Positions 1-13,479 are shown, counted from the stretch's first letter. The stretch: 64,000 nt of DNA from Phyto melanocephala (GCA_941918925.1 OW799233.1:122352333-122416332), one strand, 5' to 3'. Numbers and translations are program-made. The notes: generated from the letters alone by a model not told the origin.

Positions 1-440
1 GAAATTAAATAATTTCCAAAAAAAAATGAAAAACGGCCCAAAAAAATTAGGAGTTGTTTCATATGAAATAACACCCAAAAATGTATGAAAAAAATTTGGA
101 GAATATTTCATTTCTCGTTTGGGAGTTATTTCATTGGGGCGCTTTTCGTGGAGCCTTCTGAATCAGGGTGTCATTTTATGACGATCTAGCTTTGTCCGTC
201 CGCCTGTCCGTCTGATGAAAGCACGATAGAACTCGAGCTAAAAAAGTTAGGTTGAGAAAATTTTGCCAGAATATTTCTTGTTTGTCTGGTATTAAAAACC
301 GGTTAAATCAGTGTATTAGAAAGGAGAAGATCAACAAAATAATGTTCTTCCTACATCGTGTGCCACACCCACAGACTGAGCTGCCAGCTTGTGTAGAATT
401 TTGCATCACAATATTAACCTCATACGATTCCAGTTAAAAC
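1..440 (+). mobile_element. HINE-A 5' fragment (degenerate)
   Basis: From about 155 the sequence matches the HINE-A left region: TTCTGAATCAGGGT, GACGATCTAGCT, a (GTCC/GTCY)n run at 194-216, GAAAGCACGATAGA, then the GCCAGAAT...TTGT...TGGTATT stretch to about 330. The terminal TTTATACCC part is gone, and the remainder decays into unrecognised AT-rich DNA. Positions 1-150 show only short A and T runs. Confidence 0.65.
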
Positions 441-1190
441 TAAATATCTTGTTTAAAAAGTGCCATGATCATACAAAATACGTATTATTATTATTTTTAT
501 AACTATTTAACTCGTAAGATTTTTATTTTAGTTTTAAACAAATCACACATATCTATACACAACTATCAATTTAAAAAATATTAATTAGAAACGAACCTGT
601 TCTGGCTTATTGCAAAAATATCGTTCCAATTTTTGGCCATTTCTCATAATCATAAATGATGGCATTTTATTAACTTCATGTTCAATGGCCAACTATTCTA
701 GGTCGTCAACATCAATTTTAAAAGCATGATGTTTTTCGGCTAAGTCTTGAAATTTTATTGTCAACATTTTGCACGGACCACATCAGACAGCATAAAACGC
801 CACTATAATAAATTAATCTTTAGTAGACTGTAAGAGTTCATCGAATTGTTCGTCACTACGAATAGTGATTATTTAAATTTTCCTTTATTTGTGGTGATTT
901 TCGGTGTGGATTGATTATTAGGATTTTGCTGTGGGTTACTTGTATTTAGTAGGTAGTGAATTTGTGACTGCTTGATTTATTGCAATTTTTTTATCCACCT
1001 TTCTTCTTTTGGTTTAAATACTCAACATTTCTTTTTTTTTAAATTTCGTATTATATTCTTTGAAAGAATTTTTAATTTTTTTTTAATTTAAAACCATTTT
1101 CACTTTTATTGTAAAACTCTGCACACACTTAGTTCACGATTTTTTCATTTATATTATTTTTTAATACCTCTAAATAAACTGGATGGCATA
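441..1190. other. AT-rich intergenic or intronic DNA, nothing recognised
   Basis: No coding signal, inverted repeat or known element was seen; mostly T-rich and A-rich runs. Confidence 0.5.
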
Positions 1191-1194
1191 TTGT

Positions 1195-1735
1195 GAACCT
1201 CTAGAGGTAAAATGGATACCAGGCCATAAAGCCTGATAAATTATGAAAACAAGAAGACCGATAAATTATCCAAAATGGGAACATTTTTAAGTACTGTAAC
1301 TTCGGAAAAGGCTAAACCCTTTCAACGATTTAAATATGAACCTAAAGGTTGCACGATGAAGAAACATGTCAGAAAATGGCAAAACACTGAGGTCGGGAAA
1401 GTGACAAGAATACTATGGGGTGACACAAATCTTGAGAAATCATAGGAAATTCCGAAACTGAATAGACCAACACTTAGGAGACTAACTAGCATAAAAACAG
1501 GTCACACGGAGTTGAGAAATCAGCTAACTCGCATGAGATTGTAGAGCATGCGAAGAAAAAGACGAGACTTTGGAACACTACCTTTGTCATTGTCCTGCGT
1601 TGGACGTATAAGATGCGAAAATTTTGACAAACACTATGCTGAACTTGGAATACCTTTTCTAAACTTGGAATAGAAGCAAGTGATTTGCTGAACTAGTCGA
1701 TTTTATGAAGAAAGTAAGATAATGGTCTTTATAAG
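1195..1735 (+). pseudogene. LINE remnant: RNase H end and C-terminal zinc motif
   Basis: Three shifted frames read as the end of a non-LTR retrotransposon polyprotein. VKWIPGHKA (1206-1232) followed by NYENKKTDKL is the last RNase H block (W-x-P-G-H ... N-E-x-A-D). A stretch RRLTSIKTGHTELRNQL (about 1480-1530) is followed after a frameshift near 1540 by DCRACEEKDETLEHYLCHCP, a Cys-x2-Cys-x8-His-x4-Cys motif typical of the tail of jockey/R1/I-type elements. Stops at 1230 and 1608 and the frameshift make it dead. The body upstream is missing (5'-truncated). Confidence 0.75.
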
Positions 1736-2237
1736 GGAAAAATTTCGTTTCCACATAGAGCGCACAACTTGCCAATTGGGCATACGTGTATACCTGTCAT
1801 GGATTTGGGCTTTTAGTCCCGCTCCTTTTCGACCTAACCTAATTACCTCTAACTACAGGGTCATATGTAGCTTTGCATACTCTTCAGTTTCCGTAAAAAT
1901 ACAACATTGCGGTAAAAAAAAATTGTAGTATCACTCGTATTTTCTACAATATCTTTGGTTCCATTTTGAGATTTAACCTAACAGTATTAATTAATAGTTA
2001 GTCGAACTAATACAAAGAAAATAATACATATTTAGGTATGAAGTAATTATTTTGCAGTAATTACCTTTATTAACAGAGTTATTAATTTACAAGTTTATAA
2101 TTTTTTATTATCAATAATAAAGTTTTTGAAATAAAGGGACAGACGAGCATAGATCGCTGATTTTTTTATTGTATAAAAAAAACTACAAAATTAAATATAA
2201 ATTCTATTTACTGTACATATGTACAAATTTATTTAAA

Positions 2238-2969
2238 ACAAGTAAGAGTGCTATATTCGGCCATGCCGAATCTTATATACCCTTCACTACGTATAGTCAT
2301 GCAATAACAATAGTGTGTATCAGCATTCATCCCATATGAAATACGTAAAAAACATACATATATAAAAACATCCCATTGTAAAATTAAAAATTAACGTATG
2401 TATGTTAAAAAAAATAACATAAATATAAAAAAATTTAAAAAAAAAATTTAAAAAAAAATTGAAAAAAAAATAATTAAAATATAAATAATAAATATAAAAC
2501 AAAAAAAAATTAAAAAAAATCTAAAAAAAAAATGAAATAAATAATAAAAATATGAAAAAAAAAATGAAAATAATAAATAAAAAACAAAAAAAGAAAAAAA
2601 AAAATTTAAAAAAAATATAACAAAATAAAAAAAGAAATTTTTTGGCTCAGCTGGGACTCGATCCCACGTTTACTTTAACCAATATACAAGTTCAATATAC
2701 AAGTTCAATACCGATCTACTCCCGAATATTTCTGATATTTTAATACCTCACCCGGGTCCAAGCGATGTCGGGGGTCTTCAAAAAGTTGATTTCAACATAC
2801 ACACGGACAGACGGTCAGACGGACAGACTGACAGGGCTTAATCGACTCCCCTATTCATAAGCTTTCAGAAAATATATACTCTATGGGGCCGGAAATGAAA
2901 ATTGTAGAAATTTCACACGGAATGACAAACCTATATATACCCTTTTTCACTGTGTGAAGGGTATAAAAA
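2238..2969 (-). mobile_element. HINE-B copy (Helentron-associated/DINE-1-like element)
   Basis: The right terminus lies on the left: ACAAGTAAGAGTGC, the hairpin ATTCGGC-CAT-GCCGAAT, then TATATACCCTTCAC. The other terminus is CCCTTTTTCACTGTGTGAAGGGTATAAAAA, with its own stem (TTCAC/GTGAA). The (GTCY)n run appears as GACAGACGGTCAGACGG at 2806-2840. The middle (2400-2640) is an A-homopolymer tract. A tRNA-like box sits at 2643-2668. Hairpin, microsatellite and lack of long TIRs match the DINE-1/INE-1 plan; the family name is mine. Confidence 0.8.
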
Positions 2970-3650
2970 CTAGAACAAGTAAAAATGTTTTAACATTAGA
3001 TAATGATTAATTTTGTATACCGGCAACCTTTTAAACATTCGAAAAATATACGATAATTGTAATCAATTTATGCCTAATTTTATTTTGATAATACACCACA
3101 CTAAATAGAAAACACGCTGTGTGCTTTTTTATACAAAAAGAAAAAAACTGTAAATTGTTTTGAACAGAACACGCACTTTTTAGTAGTCATACAACATATA
3201 CGTTAATTATTTTTAGCACTCATGATAGTTTAAGAAAGTATAATCAATACAAGAACTTATAATTATAAAAAACAAGAATCAGATATTTCTGTTATTAGAT
3301 AAGCGACAAAAAACTTTTGTTATATTAAGTTTTATCATTTGTGAAATTTACTTTCATTTTAAAGGTATTTAGCCAAAACTGCAATATAAAAGGTGTTTTT
3401 AGATTGATAAGAAATAGGTGGAAACGTTTTGAATATCCGTTCAAATATCTTTATTAATTATATTATTTTATGGCATTAATGTCTTAACAATATTTCTAAC
3501 ATGTTGTCCAAAGAGTTAATGCGTGTATGACAAAACCTATTCGTATAGTTTTTACACGACTTTCACAGTAAACCAGACTGTATATCAGTAATAAAAGCTT
3601 CAAGCTCATCTGCATAGACCAAATAAAATATTTTAATCGTATCAAATCAC
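2970..3650. other. AT-rich DNA, nothing recognised
   Basis: No coding signal, TIR or tandem array was found between the HINE-B copy and the transposase remnant. Confidence 0.5.
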
Positions 3651-3654
3651 CAAT

Positions 3655-4644
3655 AGAATCTTATCGACGTACACCTTTTCTTATAAATAACCTCAAAGAA
3701 AGAAGTCCAACGGTGCCAAATTCATGATCTTGGCGGCCAATTGACATTGCCACCGCATGAGATAACACGGCCATTGAATTTGTCGCGCAAAAGTGCCATT
3801 GTTTCGTTAGCTGTGTGGAAAGTATACACCGTCCTGTTAAAACCACATTACGTCAACTTTCATATCTTCTAATTCAGGCCATAAAAAGTTCGATATCATC
3901 TCACGATAGCAAACACCATTCACAGTAACGGCCTGACCGGCCTCATTTTGGAAAAAAAATACGGCCCGATGATGCCGCCAGCCCATAAACCGCACCAAAT
4001 AGTCACCCTTTGTGGGTGCATTGGTTTTTCTTGGATTATCATTCGACCAAAGCGACAATTCTGCCCATTGATGAATCCACTGAGGTCAAAAAGTTCCTCA
4101 TCTCTGAATATGATTTTCTTCAAAAATGTATCATCCACGGTTTCCATTTCTTACCACCATTCTGACCATTGACGACGTTTGGAATGGTCAAGAGGCTTTT
4201 ATTCTTGAGTCAATTGCACCTTGTAAGCATGTAAATGCAAGTCTAATAATGTTGATCAACGACGAGCGTAAGAGGTACAATTGTTGAGCACGACGACAAG
4301 TTGAGGTGGACGGGTCTTCAGCCACACTATCGTGAACCGCAGCAATATTTTCTTCAGTACGTGCTGCACGAACATGTATTGATGTTTTCCCATCTTCTAC
4401 AGACCTAGTTTGCTCAAAATTTTGCACGATTTTTCCGATTGTATGCAAATTTGGACGATGAAATGGACGGAAAAAAATCACGAAGTGAACGAAATGCATT
4501 TTGATTTAAACGCCTATTTTCATAATAAGCCTGAATAACTTTAACGCGTTGCTCAATTGTGTATCTTTCAATGGTTCAAATTGTGACGTATAGGTGTAGT
4601 TCACATTCAACATGGGCCCTTAAAATTTAACCACCCTTTATTAG
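3655..4644 (-). pseudogene. Mariner-like transposase remnant, MLE-1 family
   Basis: Read on the minus strand in several frames, it runs from an N-terminal helix-turn-helix region (HFVHFVIFFRPFHRPN, about 4497-4430) through a linker, to a DDE core with first-Asp block IIFRDEELFDLSGF (about 4108-4070). It continues with the KPMHPQRVTIWCGLWAGGII block (about 4030-3975), VTVNGVCYREMI (3925-3890) and a decayed second/third Asp region (HTANETMALL, NWPPRS, LDFFL; 3820-3690). The first Asp survives as RDEE where relatives read SDE. Its TIR, with CTTAAAATTTAACCACCC, is at 4619-4640; the opposite TIR is absent, so it is 3'-truncated. It is the core-bearing relative of the deletion derivatives inside HINE-A. 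Confidence 0.8.
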
Positions 4645-6121
4645 TTTGTCATCGCGTTAGTAACTTTAACAATTCTTTTAAGATCCTATAGAAAGTGAAA
4701 TCGTCTTAGCAAAGAACAAATATCAATCTGTCCGTGTATATGATGAAATCAACATTTTGAAGCAAGTACGTATAGTCCAGACTCTTAAATTGTATTAATT
4801 AATCATATATGTTTCCGATAATTTTTTTTTTATTATTTATTGTAAAGCGTTTTCATATTGGCTTAAATTCATTTTTTTATTCTTAAACTTAAAAAAACAG
4901 TTTGAAGTAAAATTAGATTTTAATCATTTTAAACTGACGAGGTTCAACCAGGTCTATGCAGACATTTTTAGTAAAAATGTATGTATAACTTTCTTGTTTT
5001 GCGTATTAGTGACGAATCCATCCGCGACTACGATGAACATTATAAGCATTAAACCAGGCAATTTTTGGTTTCATTAGTATTTACAAACAAAATGGTTTAA
5101 ACGGATCAATGAGCTCTGTCCAGACCTATGTACGATATGAAAGGTCTGGCAGGCGATTGAAACTTAGAAAATAGTTGACATTAATAGGAACTATGAGTAA
5201 AACCAAAGCCTGCGGACCAAAGAAGACGTTCTATCCATAACATGATATATTTAGCACATTATTCAGTTACTATCACCCTATGCTCATACGTGGCAAAAAT
5301 AAAAAAAGTTGTGGTTCTAAACTTGACTGAAAACTGCAAATGTGCCGTCGATTTGTTAAAAACATCACAGAAACTATTGCAATATATACATATTAATCAA
5401 TAGTAAATTAAATGGATGATTGGTGGTTACATGTGCAAACAGTGTAAGGAGCTATGGCCGTTATCCCATCTATAACATCTTAGATATGGCGTGTTTGGCT
5501 GCATTTGTCATTGACGAAAAAAATTGGTTAAACCAGCCTATGAAGTTTGCTCTGCAACTTGACCATCATGCTTACTTTATTAATTATTAGTTAAAAAGCA
5601 GTAAAAATCCGATTTTATTGCCGGTATGTCAACAGCATTCAAATGCCAGGTACGCGTGCTTTAAATGCCTGTTTTACCTTTTTTACTTACCAGTGATAAA
5701 TATAGGAGGAATTGTTATCTGTAAAATATGTTTTTATTCATCTTGTCTTTTTTCAAGCACTTAACACATTTACGTACACTTTTAATACACCTATCTATGT
5801 ATTCCCATGCAAATCTTATGTACATAGGTCTACTCAGAACTTTTTGTAACAGTTAGCGAAAAAAAATGTCTTCGTCTCGTTGGGTTATAAATTTTGAAAA
5901 TTTATTCCGATATTGGTCGTAAGCTACGATTTTATCATCAGCACTCTTTTTGGGTATACTCATATGCAATTTGGATCTACTATTTATGTTACAACTTAAT
6001 GAAATTGGAAAATGGTTCATATTCCTTCATATAATTAATAATAATAATTAATAATAATAATAATTAATTAATAATACCCTTTGGCGGGTAATATTGAAAG
6101 CTTAGTTGTATTTTCATTGAC
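4645..6121. other. AT-rich DNA, no gene recognised
   Basis: No coding signal was found. A simple TAATAATTAATAA-type repeat lies at 6032-6075. A short stretch around 5870-5970 (CGTAAGCTACGATTTTATCATCAGCACTC, read in two parts) resembles the inverse of 62,597-62,680, suggesting a shared but unidentified repeat. Confidence 0.4.
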
Positions 6122-6902
6122 TTTTTATACCTTTCACACAGTGAAAAAGGGTATATATAGGTTTGTCATTCCGTGTGAAATTTCTACAATTTTCATTTCC
6201 GACCCCATAAAGTGTATATTTTCTAAAAGCTCATGAATAGGGGAGTCGATTAAGCTCTTTCAGTCTGTCCATCTGTCCGTGTGTATGTTGAAATCAACTT
6301 TTTTAAGGCCCCCCGTTATCGCCTGGACCTGGGTGAGGTATTAAAATATCAGAAATATTTGGGTGTACATCGGAATTGAAAATCAGAAGCATCGGTACAT
6401 AAACAACTGAGATATGAGCAAAAAACCACGACCACCTCGATTTTTTTTTTCACAAAAACAACATAACAACAACGACATACATACATACAAACGTGTATAC
6501 CGGTTAGAGTAAACGTGGCATCGAATCCCAGCTGAGCCAAAAAAAAATTTTTTTTAATTTTTTTGTTTATATATTATTTATATTTTTATTATTTTTTTTT
6601 TATTTTTTTTGTTTGTTTTATATTTATTATTTATATTAATTATTTTTTTTTAATTTTTGTTCTTAATTTTTTTAAATATTTTTTTTAATATTTTTTAATA
6701 TTTTTTTTTTTATTTTTTTTTTTTATCAAACGTAAGTAAATTTATAATTTTACAATGGGATGTTTTTATATATGTATGTTTTTTATATATGTACATATGT
6801 ACGTATTTCATATGAGATGAATGGTGATACAAACTACTGCATGACTACACGTTGTGAAGGGTATATAAGATTCGGCACGTCTGAATATAACATTCTTACT
6901 TG
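6122..6902 (+). mobile_element. HINE-B copy
   Basis: Left terminus TTTTTATACCTTTCACACAGTG; (GTCY)n-type run CAGTCTGTCCATCTGTCCGT at 6260-6280; tRNA-like box (inverted) at 6509-6535; T-homopolymer tract 6541-6726. The right terminus GGGTATATAAGATTCGGCACGTCTGAAT has a damaged hairpin and ends in TTACTTGT. Same structure as the copies at 2.2, 24.8 and 62.7 kb. Confidence 0.8.
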
Positions 6903-9900
6903 TTCTATTTCTAGAAGTTATAAGAAATATGCAGTTTAATATTTTCATGTATCCTCCCAGCATAATGCTTTTTGGGTAAGTACATTTTTTTTATATTCTG
7001 ATACAAGACCACTTGCATGTTTAATTTAAAAAAAAATCCTGGAATTAAATTCTGTTTATTTCCAATACGGCGTGTATTTGTACTGCATATTCCAAACCCT
7101 TATCCGGTATCTAAAAAATAGCTATTCAATACATTCAACTTTATAACAACTTTGATCTTGACCAACTTTTTCTTTATTAATGCAATCATTACTATAGTCG
7201 TTTATGTAGACATTTCTTCTTACTTCCTTTTTATCGTTCTTATCTCAAACTTTTTACAAAAGAAATAACTGACCCTATTGTGTTGATGAATTTTATTGTT
7301 TCCGTAAGAAAATCAAAAACAACAACAATGAATTCTTTTCCGAAACACATTTTTAAGAGAATCAGAGAAAGTTCGTAGTTTTAAAAACATATTGCCCATT
7401 AGTCATATTCTATACAGATATAACTTCATCATCTATTAAGGCCAGTAATAAATTCATACACATTCGTGTGATTTGATTTTTCTTATTCAAAATTGTATTC
7501 ATCTACTTCTCTTTACACACCCACATACGTCTAGCTGTTGTTGTTTTTGCATTTTTTATTATTTATTTTCTTTATTTCTTTTTTTATTAAAACTTTTCTC
7601 TTTCTTACCATCAAAACCATTATCAACAGTTTTTTTTTTTTTGGGCCACCGATTTGGTATCCACTAACAATGTTTTCTTTTTTGTTTCAGTTCCTTTTTA
7701 TTCCTATTTTTAACGAGTGTTGGTAGCATTTTCGTTGTTTTATTTATTATTGTTGAAAAGAAAAAAAAAATTAAATAAAATGAAAAAACTGACCATATTT
7801 TGTTCTCTTTGATTCATTCAAATAATAAAAGAAAATAAATTTCCTTTTCTCTCCACCACTGATGTCGAAGTGTGTATAAATTTATCATCACGTGTGAAAC
7901 ACGAAATATTAATGTAAGATCTTACAAAATATGTATATATTCTGCTTAGGTTCCTATAAATTTCTGAGCTGACTTATTTATCTACGATTACCATTAGTGG
8001 CAAATATTGTATATGTGGAAAATATTCAAACTGGAAGTTGAATAATGAATTGCTCATACTCATAGTTTTCGAAAAAATTTTGTTAATATATTTTTTTAAA
8101 CAGATTAAATTAGATTTGAAATTTACCATAAATATAGGAAATACTATTTATTACCACAGATATTAATAAATTCCCTATATACATTAGAGTGGCTTAGAAT
8201 ATATGGGCTTTGCAGTTGTAATATGTTTTGTCTCCACAAGGCCGCTCCTATTCCATTCAGCAAAAGAAATGTGCATACAAAAAATTGGTACAATCGGTCC
8301 ATATATACAGTTGCTAGAAATTTCAAATCTTAGTATTTGTGAATTAAATTAAGTTCAGTTTATTTTTTAATACTATTATACTACTTTGTTCGAATTAGAA
8401 ATATTTTTTTCTCTAAGGGAGCGTAAATATTAATCATGTATTTATCAATATAGATAATTAATGAAAAAAAAGCTCATTCGATCCTTACAAAAAACACGGC
8501 ATCGTGAAGAGACGAGAGAGACTTACATTCAGATGGAAGCGATGCTTTTAAGGGTTTTATACGATTATGCAGGGTGTGGGATTACTTTGATTAACGGATT
8601 TAGCAATTCTATACCAAAAATAGAATACATGCTTCGCTTTGTTAATTTGAATGGAAATTTATATCGTGCGGTTTCTAAAGGTAACATTTAAATGATGGAA
8701 CTGATAGAAAAAAAAAATAACGTAAAAAACATAAAAATAAATCCATAGGTATTCTATGTATACTTATGGATTTTTTATATAAAACATTTTCGATAAGTTG
8801 TTTATTTCACAAAAGGTTCCGGTAAACTGTTTACTGTATAAACTGTTTGTTATGAAAATTAGAAAAAAAGTTACGGCATTTTGTAGTTAATGCAGAGTAC
8901 TTAGGATTCGGTTCGGCCAAATAAAACATTATTACATGTTTTGTATTTAGTTTTGGTCGTCGTAATTGTACATGAGTTTTAATGCTAAGCAGCAAGAGGA
9001 CAAACTGCTGAATGACAAGTCATTGCAAGAGATATCATGGCATACTATTGTAAAAGGGAGAATGTGTGTAAATGAATATACGAATGAGTGAATAAACGAA
9101 ATATTCTATTTTTTTAATTCACTTTATACTTATACTCCTACATTTGCGTGAGGTAACCCAGTTAACATTGAATGTGTCTTAAATATTTATAAAAATTAAA
9201 ATTATTCAGTAAAGACCATGACTGACTATCCTACAAAGTCGCGCGAATATGTCAAATAAAAATCTGATGGAGTTCTGTCCTACAAGAGAAAATCGCAACA
9301 AAATGTGTGATTGGATGCCACACTGTCATACAAAAAAGATGCAAAAACAAAAAAACAACTCTGATAGCACAGAAAGTACTATTTTATGAAAATTTCCAAA
9401 ATATTATCAAATCGGACACACTTTTCCAATAATCTGTCGCACATATAAATTTTTTGTCCACACTATCACACTTTCTGAACACACATACAATTTTTGACAT
9501 ATCGAACGACTAAATCTAAAAGTCTGTTATGGCCTTCAAGTAATATAGACCTATGTACAAGTCTTTCAAAACCTTTTCGTTAAACATTTGTTCCCAACAA
9601 AAAATGACTTGCGTTAAATAATGTGTTTTTTTTCTTAATCCAAAACAGTGAAACAGTGACGTAACTGATATATTTTTCAAAATAATTTTCTGATACAGAA
9701 CATTTTTCTAGCCATAATATATAATATATTATAATAGATGCAGAAATTATTTATTTATTTATTTATTTAAATAATTTCAAAAATTTGTTGAATTTGTCTT
9801 GATTTCATTTATTAATACAGGGATGGAAAATTAGATTTTGGTTAATGTTTTAAACAATTTACTTGGGTGTATTTTTTTGATAATAAATATACCAAATTTA

Positions 9901-10697
9901 TGCATATTTGTTTCTTTTGCCGATTTATAATGTGTTTCACAAATATATATTTTTAATCAAATTTTATTCAATTAAACATATCATAACAACTATTTCATTC
10001 CCGATATACGAATTGGTTTTGACAAAAAACATCCCCAAAAAAGTTGCTTTGTTGCATCAGTTCGTCGTTGCATACAATCTATATCAATATGCTTTGAATA
10101 AAACTTTTAATATTTATTTAACAATGTGAGATAGTAGTGTTCAAAAAGAGAACGTGTCATAAAATATACATCATAAACTTATACATAAATAAATCGGATA
10201 ATTCGCCTTTGAAGCTTTACTGCAATCTTTCATGGTATTTTTTAAATGAGTATGTGTAGTATATTTAGCATTTTTCAATAACATTTATCACATATTTATC
10301 TACATTGAACTAAATCAAATGGTGTTGAACGAACGAGTTCGAAGATCTTTTGCTACCGTCCTGATAATAAAATATATATTTTATAGCAAGATGTAACAAT
10401 TCTGTTATTATATTAAGCTAATCAGCCTTATTTTCGAAAATTTATGGTCCAAATGGTATAAGGGACTTTTAGTGAATATATTCTGTAGAAATTCTTAGAA
10501 ATTTATGGTCCGTCTGTCTGTGTATTGGTTGAAATAATTTTTTAGAAGCAGACCTGTATGTGGTATCAATCCTTTGGAAATATTCGGAAGGTAAATCCTA
10601 ATCAAATTCAGCATAATCACCCCATAAGTTTCCAAGATACGAAGAAATAAACACGACTATCTCTGTTTGTTTTTTCTATACATAATTTAAAAAAAAA
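6903..10697. other. AT-rich DNA, no gene recognised
   Basis: Pyrimidine-rich tracts lie at 7470-7700. A 76-codon open frame at 8461-8691 has no recognisable motif or splice context. Short TTTA tandem repeats occur at 9750-9768. No exon of the antiporter was found here. Confidence 0.4.
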
Positions 10698-13426
10698 ACA
10701 AGTAAGAGCACTATATTCGGCTGTGCCGAATCTTTTATACCCACCACCAATTTTGTGTACATTTAAGGCACAATATTTATTATTTTGTTAATCGCTATAG
10801 AATAATCTCTTTATAATAAAATATGTATCACTTTCTTTGTAGAGGGTGGTTAAATTTTAAGGGGCCATGTTTAAGGTGAACCACATCTAAACTTCAACTT
10901 TTTTCTTGTATTTCATTTGACATTTCTCAATCTCAGACTAACTCAATTTGAACCGTGGAAAGATACGCAATCGAGCAACGCTTTTAAATATTAAAGATTT
11001 TTATAAAAATGGGCGTTCAAATCAAAATGCATTTTGTGCACTTCGTGATTCTTTTGGTAAACATTATCGTTCGAATTCGTCCACAATCGTGAGAATTGTA
11101 AAAAATATTTAAATGTCTGCAAAGCAGGTCTGCATGAAATGTGAAAACATCTGTGAATGCCATCTAAGTTCGTTGAATGGGAAACATTGCTGTTTTTCAC
11201 GATAACGTGGCAAAAGAGCAAGCAACCTCGACTCATCATCGTGCCCAACAATCGAGAATCAACAGTGTCATTGAAAATTTGGACTATCGGATCGTGGTGT
11301 GCCGCCTAGGTTGGCGGGCCATTTGGCCGATATTTTGTTCCATACATAATTTAAGCATACAAATATTATCATTATAAAAATAAATAATAATAATTTCATA
11401 ATAATTTTATTCAAAATCAACATAGTCCCTTAAAATAAAACCACCCATTATAACTTCGGTATGCTAGTAAAATGTTTTCGTAAATTTAGTCTTTCAATGA
11501 AAGTGGCCATTAAAATACGCGTGTCAATAAAGTTTCTGCTAATAAACATAACTTAGATATTTCAATATAGTCCTTTAGTATTCCAAAATCTTTATTCATA
11601 CAGAATTTACATGAATTTAAGAGGAAGAAAGTGAATTTAAGGTTAAATTTTAAGGGCCACAGGGTGATTTTAAATATACATTCTCTGCATTTTCCTAAAA
11701 CGGAAAATTTATTAGTAAGATTTTGATTTTTAAACTTCTATAACATTTTGCTTTAAAAAGATTTTCAAACGAAATAAGTTTTGTATAATTTTAAAATTTG
11801 TTAGCCATTAGTACATGAAAATAAATTGTTTATAATGTTTAGAGACAATTTTTTTTTTACTTAGGTAAAATTTTCTTAAATTTCCATTTTTAATAGAGCA
11901 TAACTTCAGGAGAACATAAGCATAAGTTGTTAGCATGCCATCTAGTAGTTGCTAGTAGAGTCATCTATCTTATCGTCTTTATCTTATATTTAGCTACAGT
12001 ACAATAAATGGCGCAGTGTAAGATAAATAAATGCTAATATATTTGACTAATATATTTTTATAAAAATTTAAGGAAAAAAGTGTGCGTGGCAAATCTATTT
12101 TCCGTTATAACGAAGACTTTGACCAAAAAGCCATGTTTGCAAAATTTCAGAATCGTACATATAGTTTTGTCAGTTTTATTACGTTTTAAATTTGAAATAT
12201 ACACTGTGCGGTATATATTTTCGTACATTTTTATCTATAACTCTTTTCCTAATTCATAGATTTAAGCGATTTTCAGGGAAAAATATTCTTTTGACTCGAT
12301 AAATATATTTTCGAAGTTTCATGACTACGTTTATGCGTCTGGACACAATTCAAAAGTGAAAGTGGGCGTTACAGTAGGCGTGTCAAAGTTGTTTTTGCTA
12401 ATAAGTACAACTAAGGTGTTTCAATATAGTCCTTTATTATTCCAAAATCCTTATTAATAGAGAAATTATATGAATTTTAGGTAAAACGTTATATGGGAGG
12501 TGGGCGTAAAAGTGGGCGTGGCACCTTAATTTTTTGGCATAGTAATGAAATTGCATAGGGGGATAGACGTAGCAAAATTTATCATCATACCTCTTATTTT
12601 AGAGGTTTTATGAGCTTTTAAATTTCATTAACGGTAGATAACGTGAAAAGTGGGCGTTATAGTAGGCGTGTCAAAGTTATTTTTGCGAATGAGTACAACT
12701 GAGGTGTTTCAATATAGGCCTTTATTATTCCAAAATCTTTATTAATAGAGAAATTATATGAATTTTAGTTAAAGCGTTATATGGGAGGTGGGCGTAAAAG
12801 TGGGCGTGGCACATTGATTTGCCGTTGCAAGAAAGCGTGTGACCAAAAAGCAAAGTGTGCAAAATTTCAGAGTCGAACATCCAATTTTGTTGCTTTTATG
12901 ACGTTTTTGTTTTTAAATATACCGAAAAATACACTGTGCGGTATAAATTTTCGTACATTTTGATCGATAACTCCTCTCCTAATGCATAGATTGAGACAAT
13001 TTTCGGGGAAAATATTGTCTTTACCCAGGAAATATATATTCGAAGTTTCATGAGTCTACGTTAAGGCGTTTGGACACAATTCCATTTTATTCGATGTTCG
13101 AAGGACACGGTTTTTTCGACCTACTCTTGCTTTTCGAGCTATAACTCTCTTCCTAATATTCCGATTTAGCCCATTTTCAATACCAAACAAACCTTGTCTA
13201 TAAGAAAGATTCTGGCAAGATCTGAGCCCCCTAGCTTTTTCGGTGCGACCTCTATCGTGCTTTCAACAGACGGACAGACGGACGGACATAGCTAGATCGT
13301 CATCAAATCAAACCCTGATTCAGAATATATATACTTTATGGGGTCTAAAATGGATATTTCGATGTGTTACAAACGGAATGACAAAATGAATATACCCCCA
13401 CCATTTTTTTGGTGGCGGGTATAAAA
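10698..13426 (-). mobile_element. HINE-A copy, full length, carrying an MLE-1 MITE
   Basis: The right terminus on the left side reads ACAAGTAAGAGCACTAT, hairpin ATTCGGC-TGT-GCCGAAT, TTTTATACCCACCACC. The left terminus at 13,395-13,426 reads CCACCATTTTTTTGGTGGCGGGTATAAAAA with a CCACC/GGTGG stem. A (GTCY)n run (inverted) lies at 13,262-13,285. The interior holds diverged tandem units marked by GTGGGCGTGGCA at about 12,517 and 12,798. The MITE occupies 10,843-11,450. Confidence 0.85.
10843..11450 (+). mobile_element. MLE-1 deletion derivative (MITE) inside HINE-A
   Basis: TIRs GAGGGTGGTTAAATTTTAAGG (left, read from 10,843) and the inverse TAAAATAAAACCACCC (right). It carries short pieces of the transposase N-terminus, then the C-terminus (GGxFxRY-type end), with the DDE core deleted. 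It occupies the same place within HINE-A as in the copies at 19.8, 54.9, 59.1 and 61.9 kb. Confidence 0.75.
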
Positions 13427-13479
13427 ACAAATTTAAAAATGTCAAGCCTAAAATTGGCATGTTTGTTACTATTTATAGA

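Noticed and set aside
8144..8326. Membrane-protein-like minus-strand frame (FLLLNGIGAAL)
   Set aside because: Hydrophobic by composition only; no splice sites fit and it does not match the expected antiporter helix after PKATVQ.
8461..8691. 76-codon open frame on the plus strand
   Set aside because: No recognisable motif, no splice context and no relation to the antiporter; expected by chance in a window of this size.
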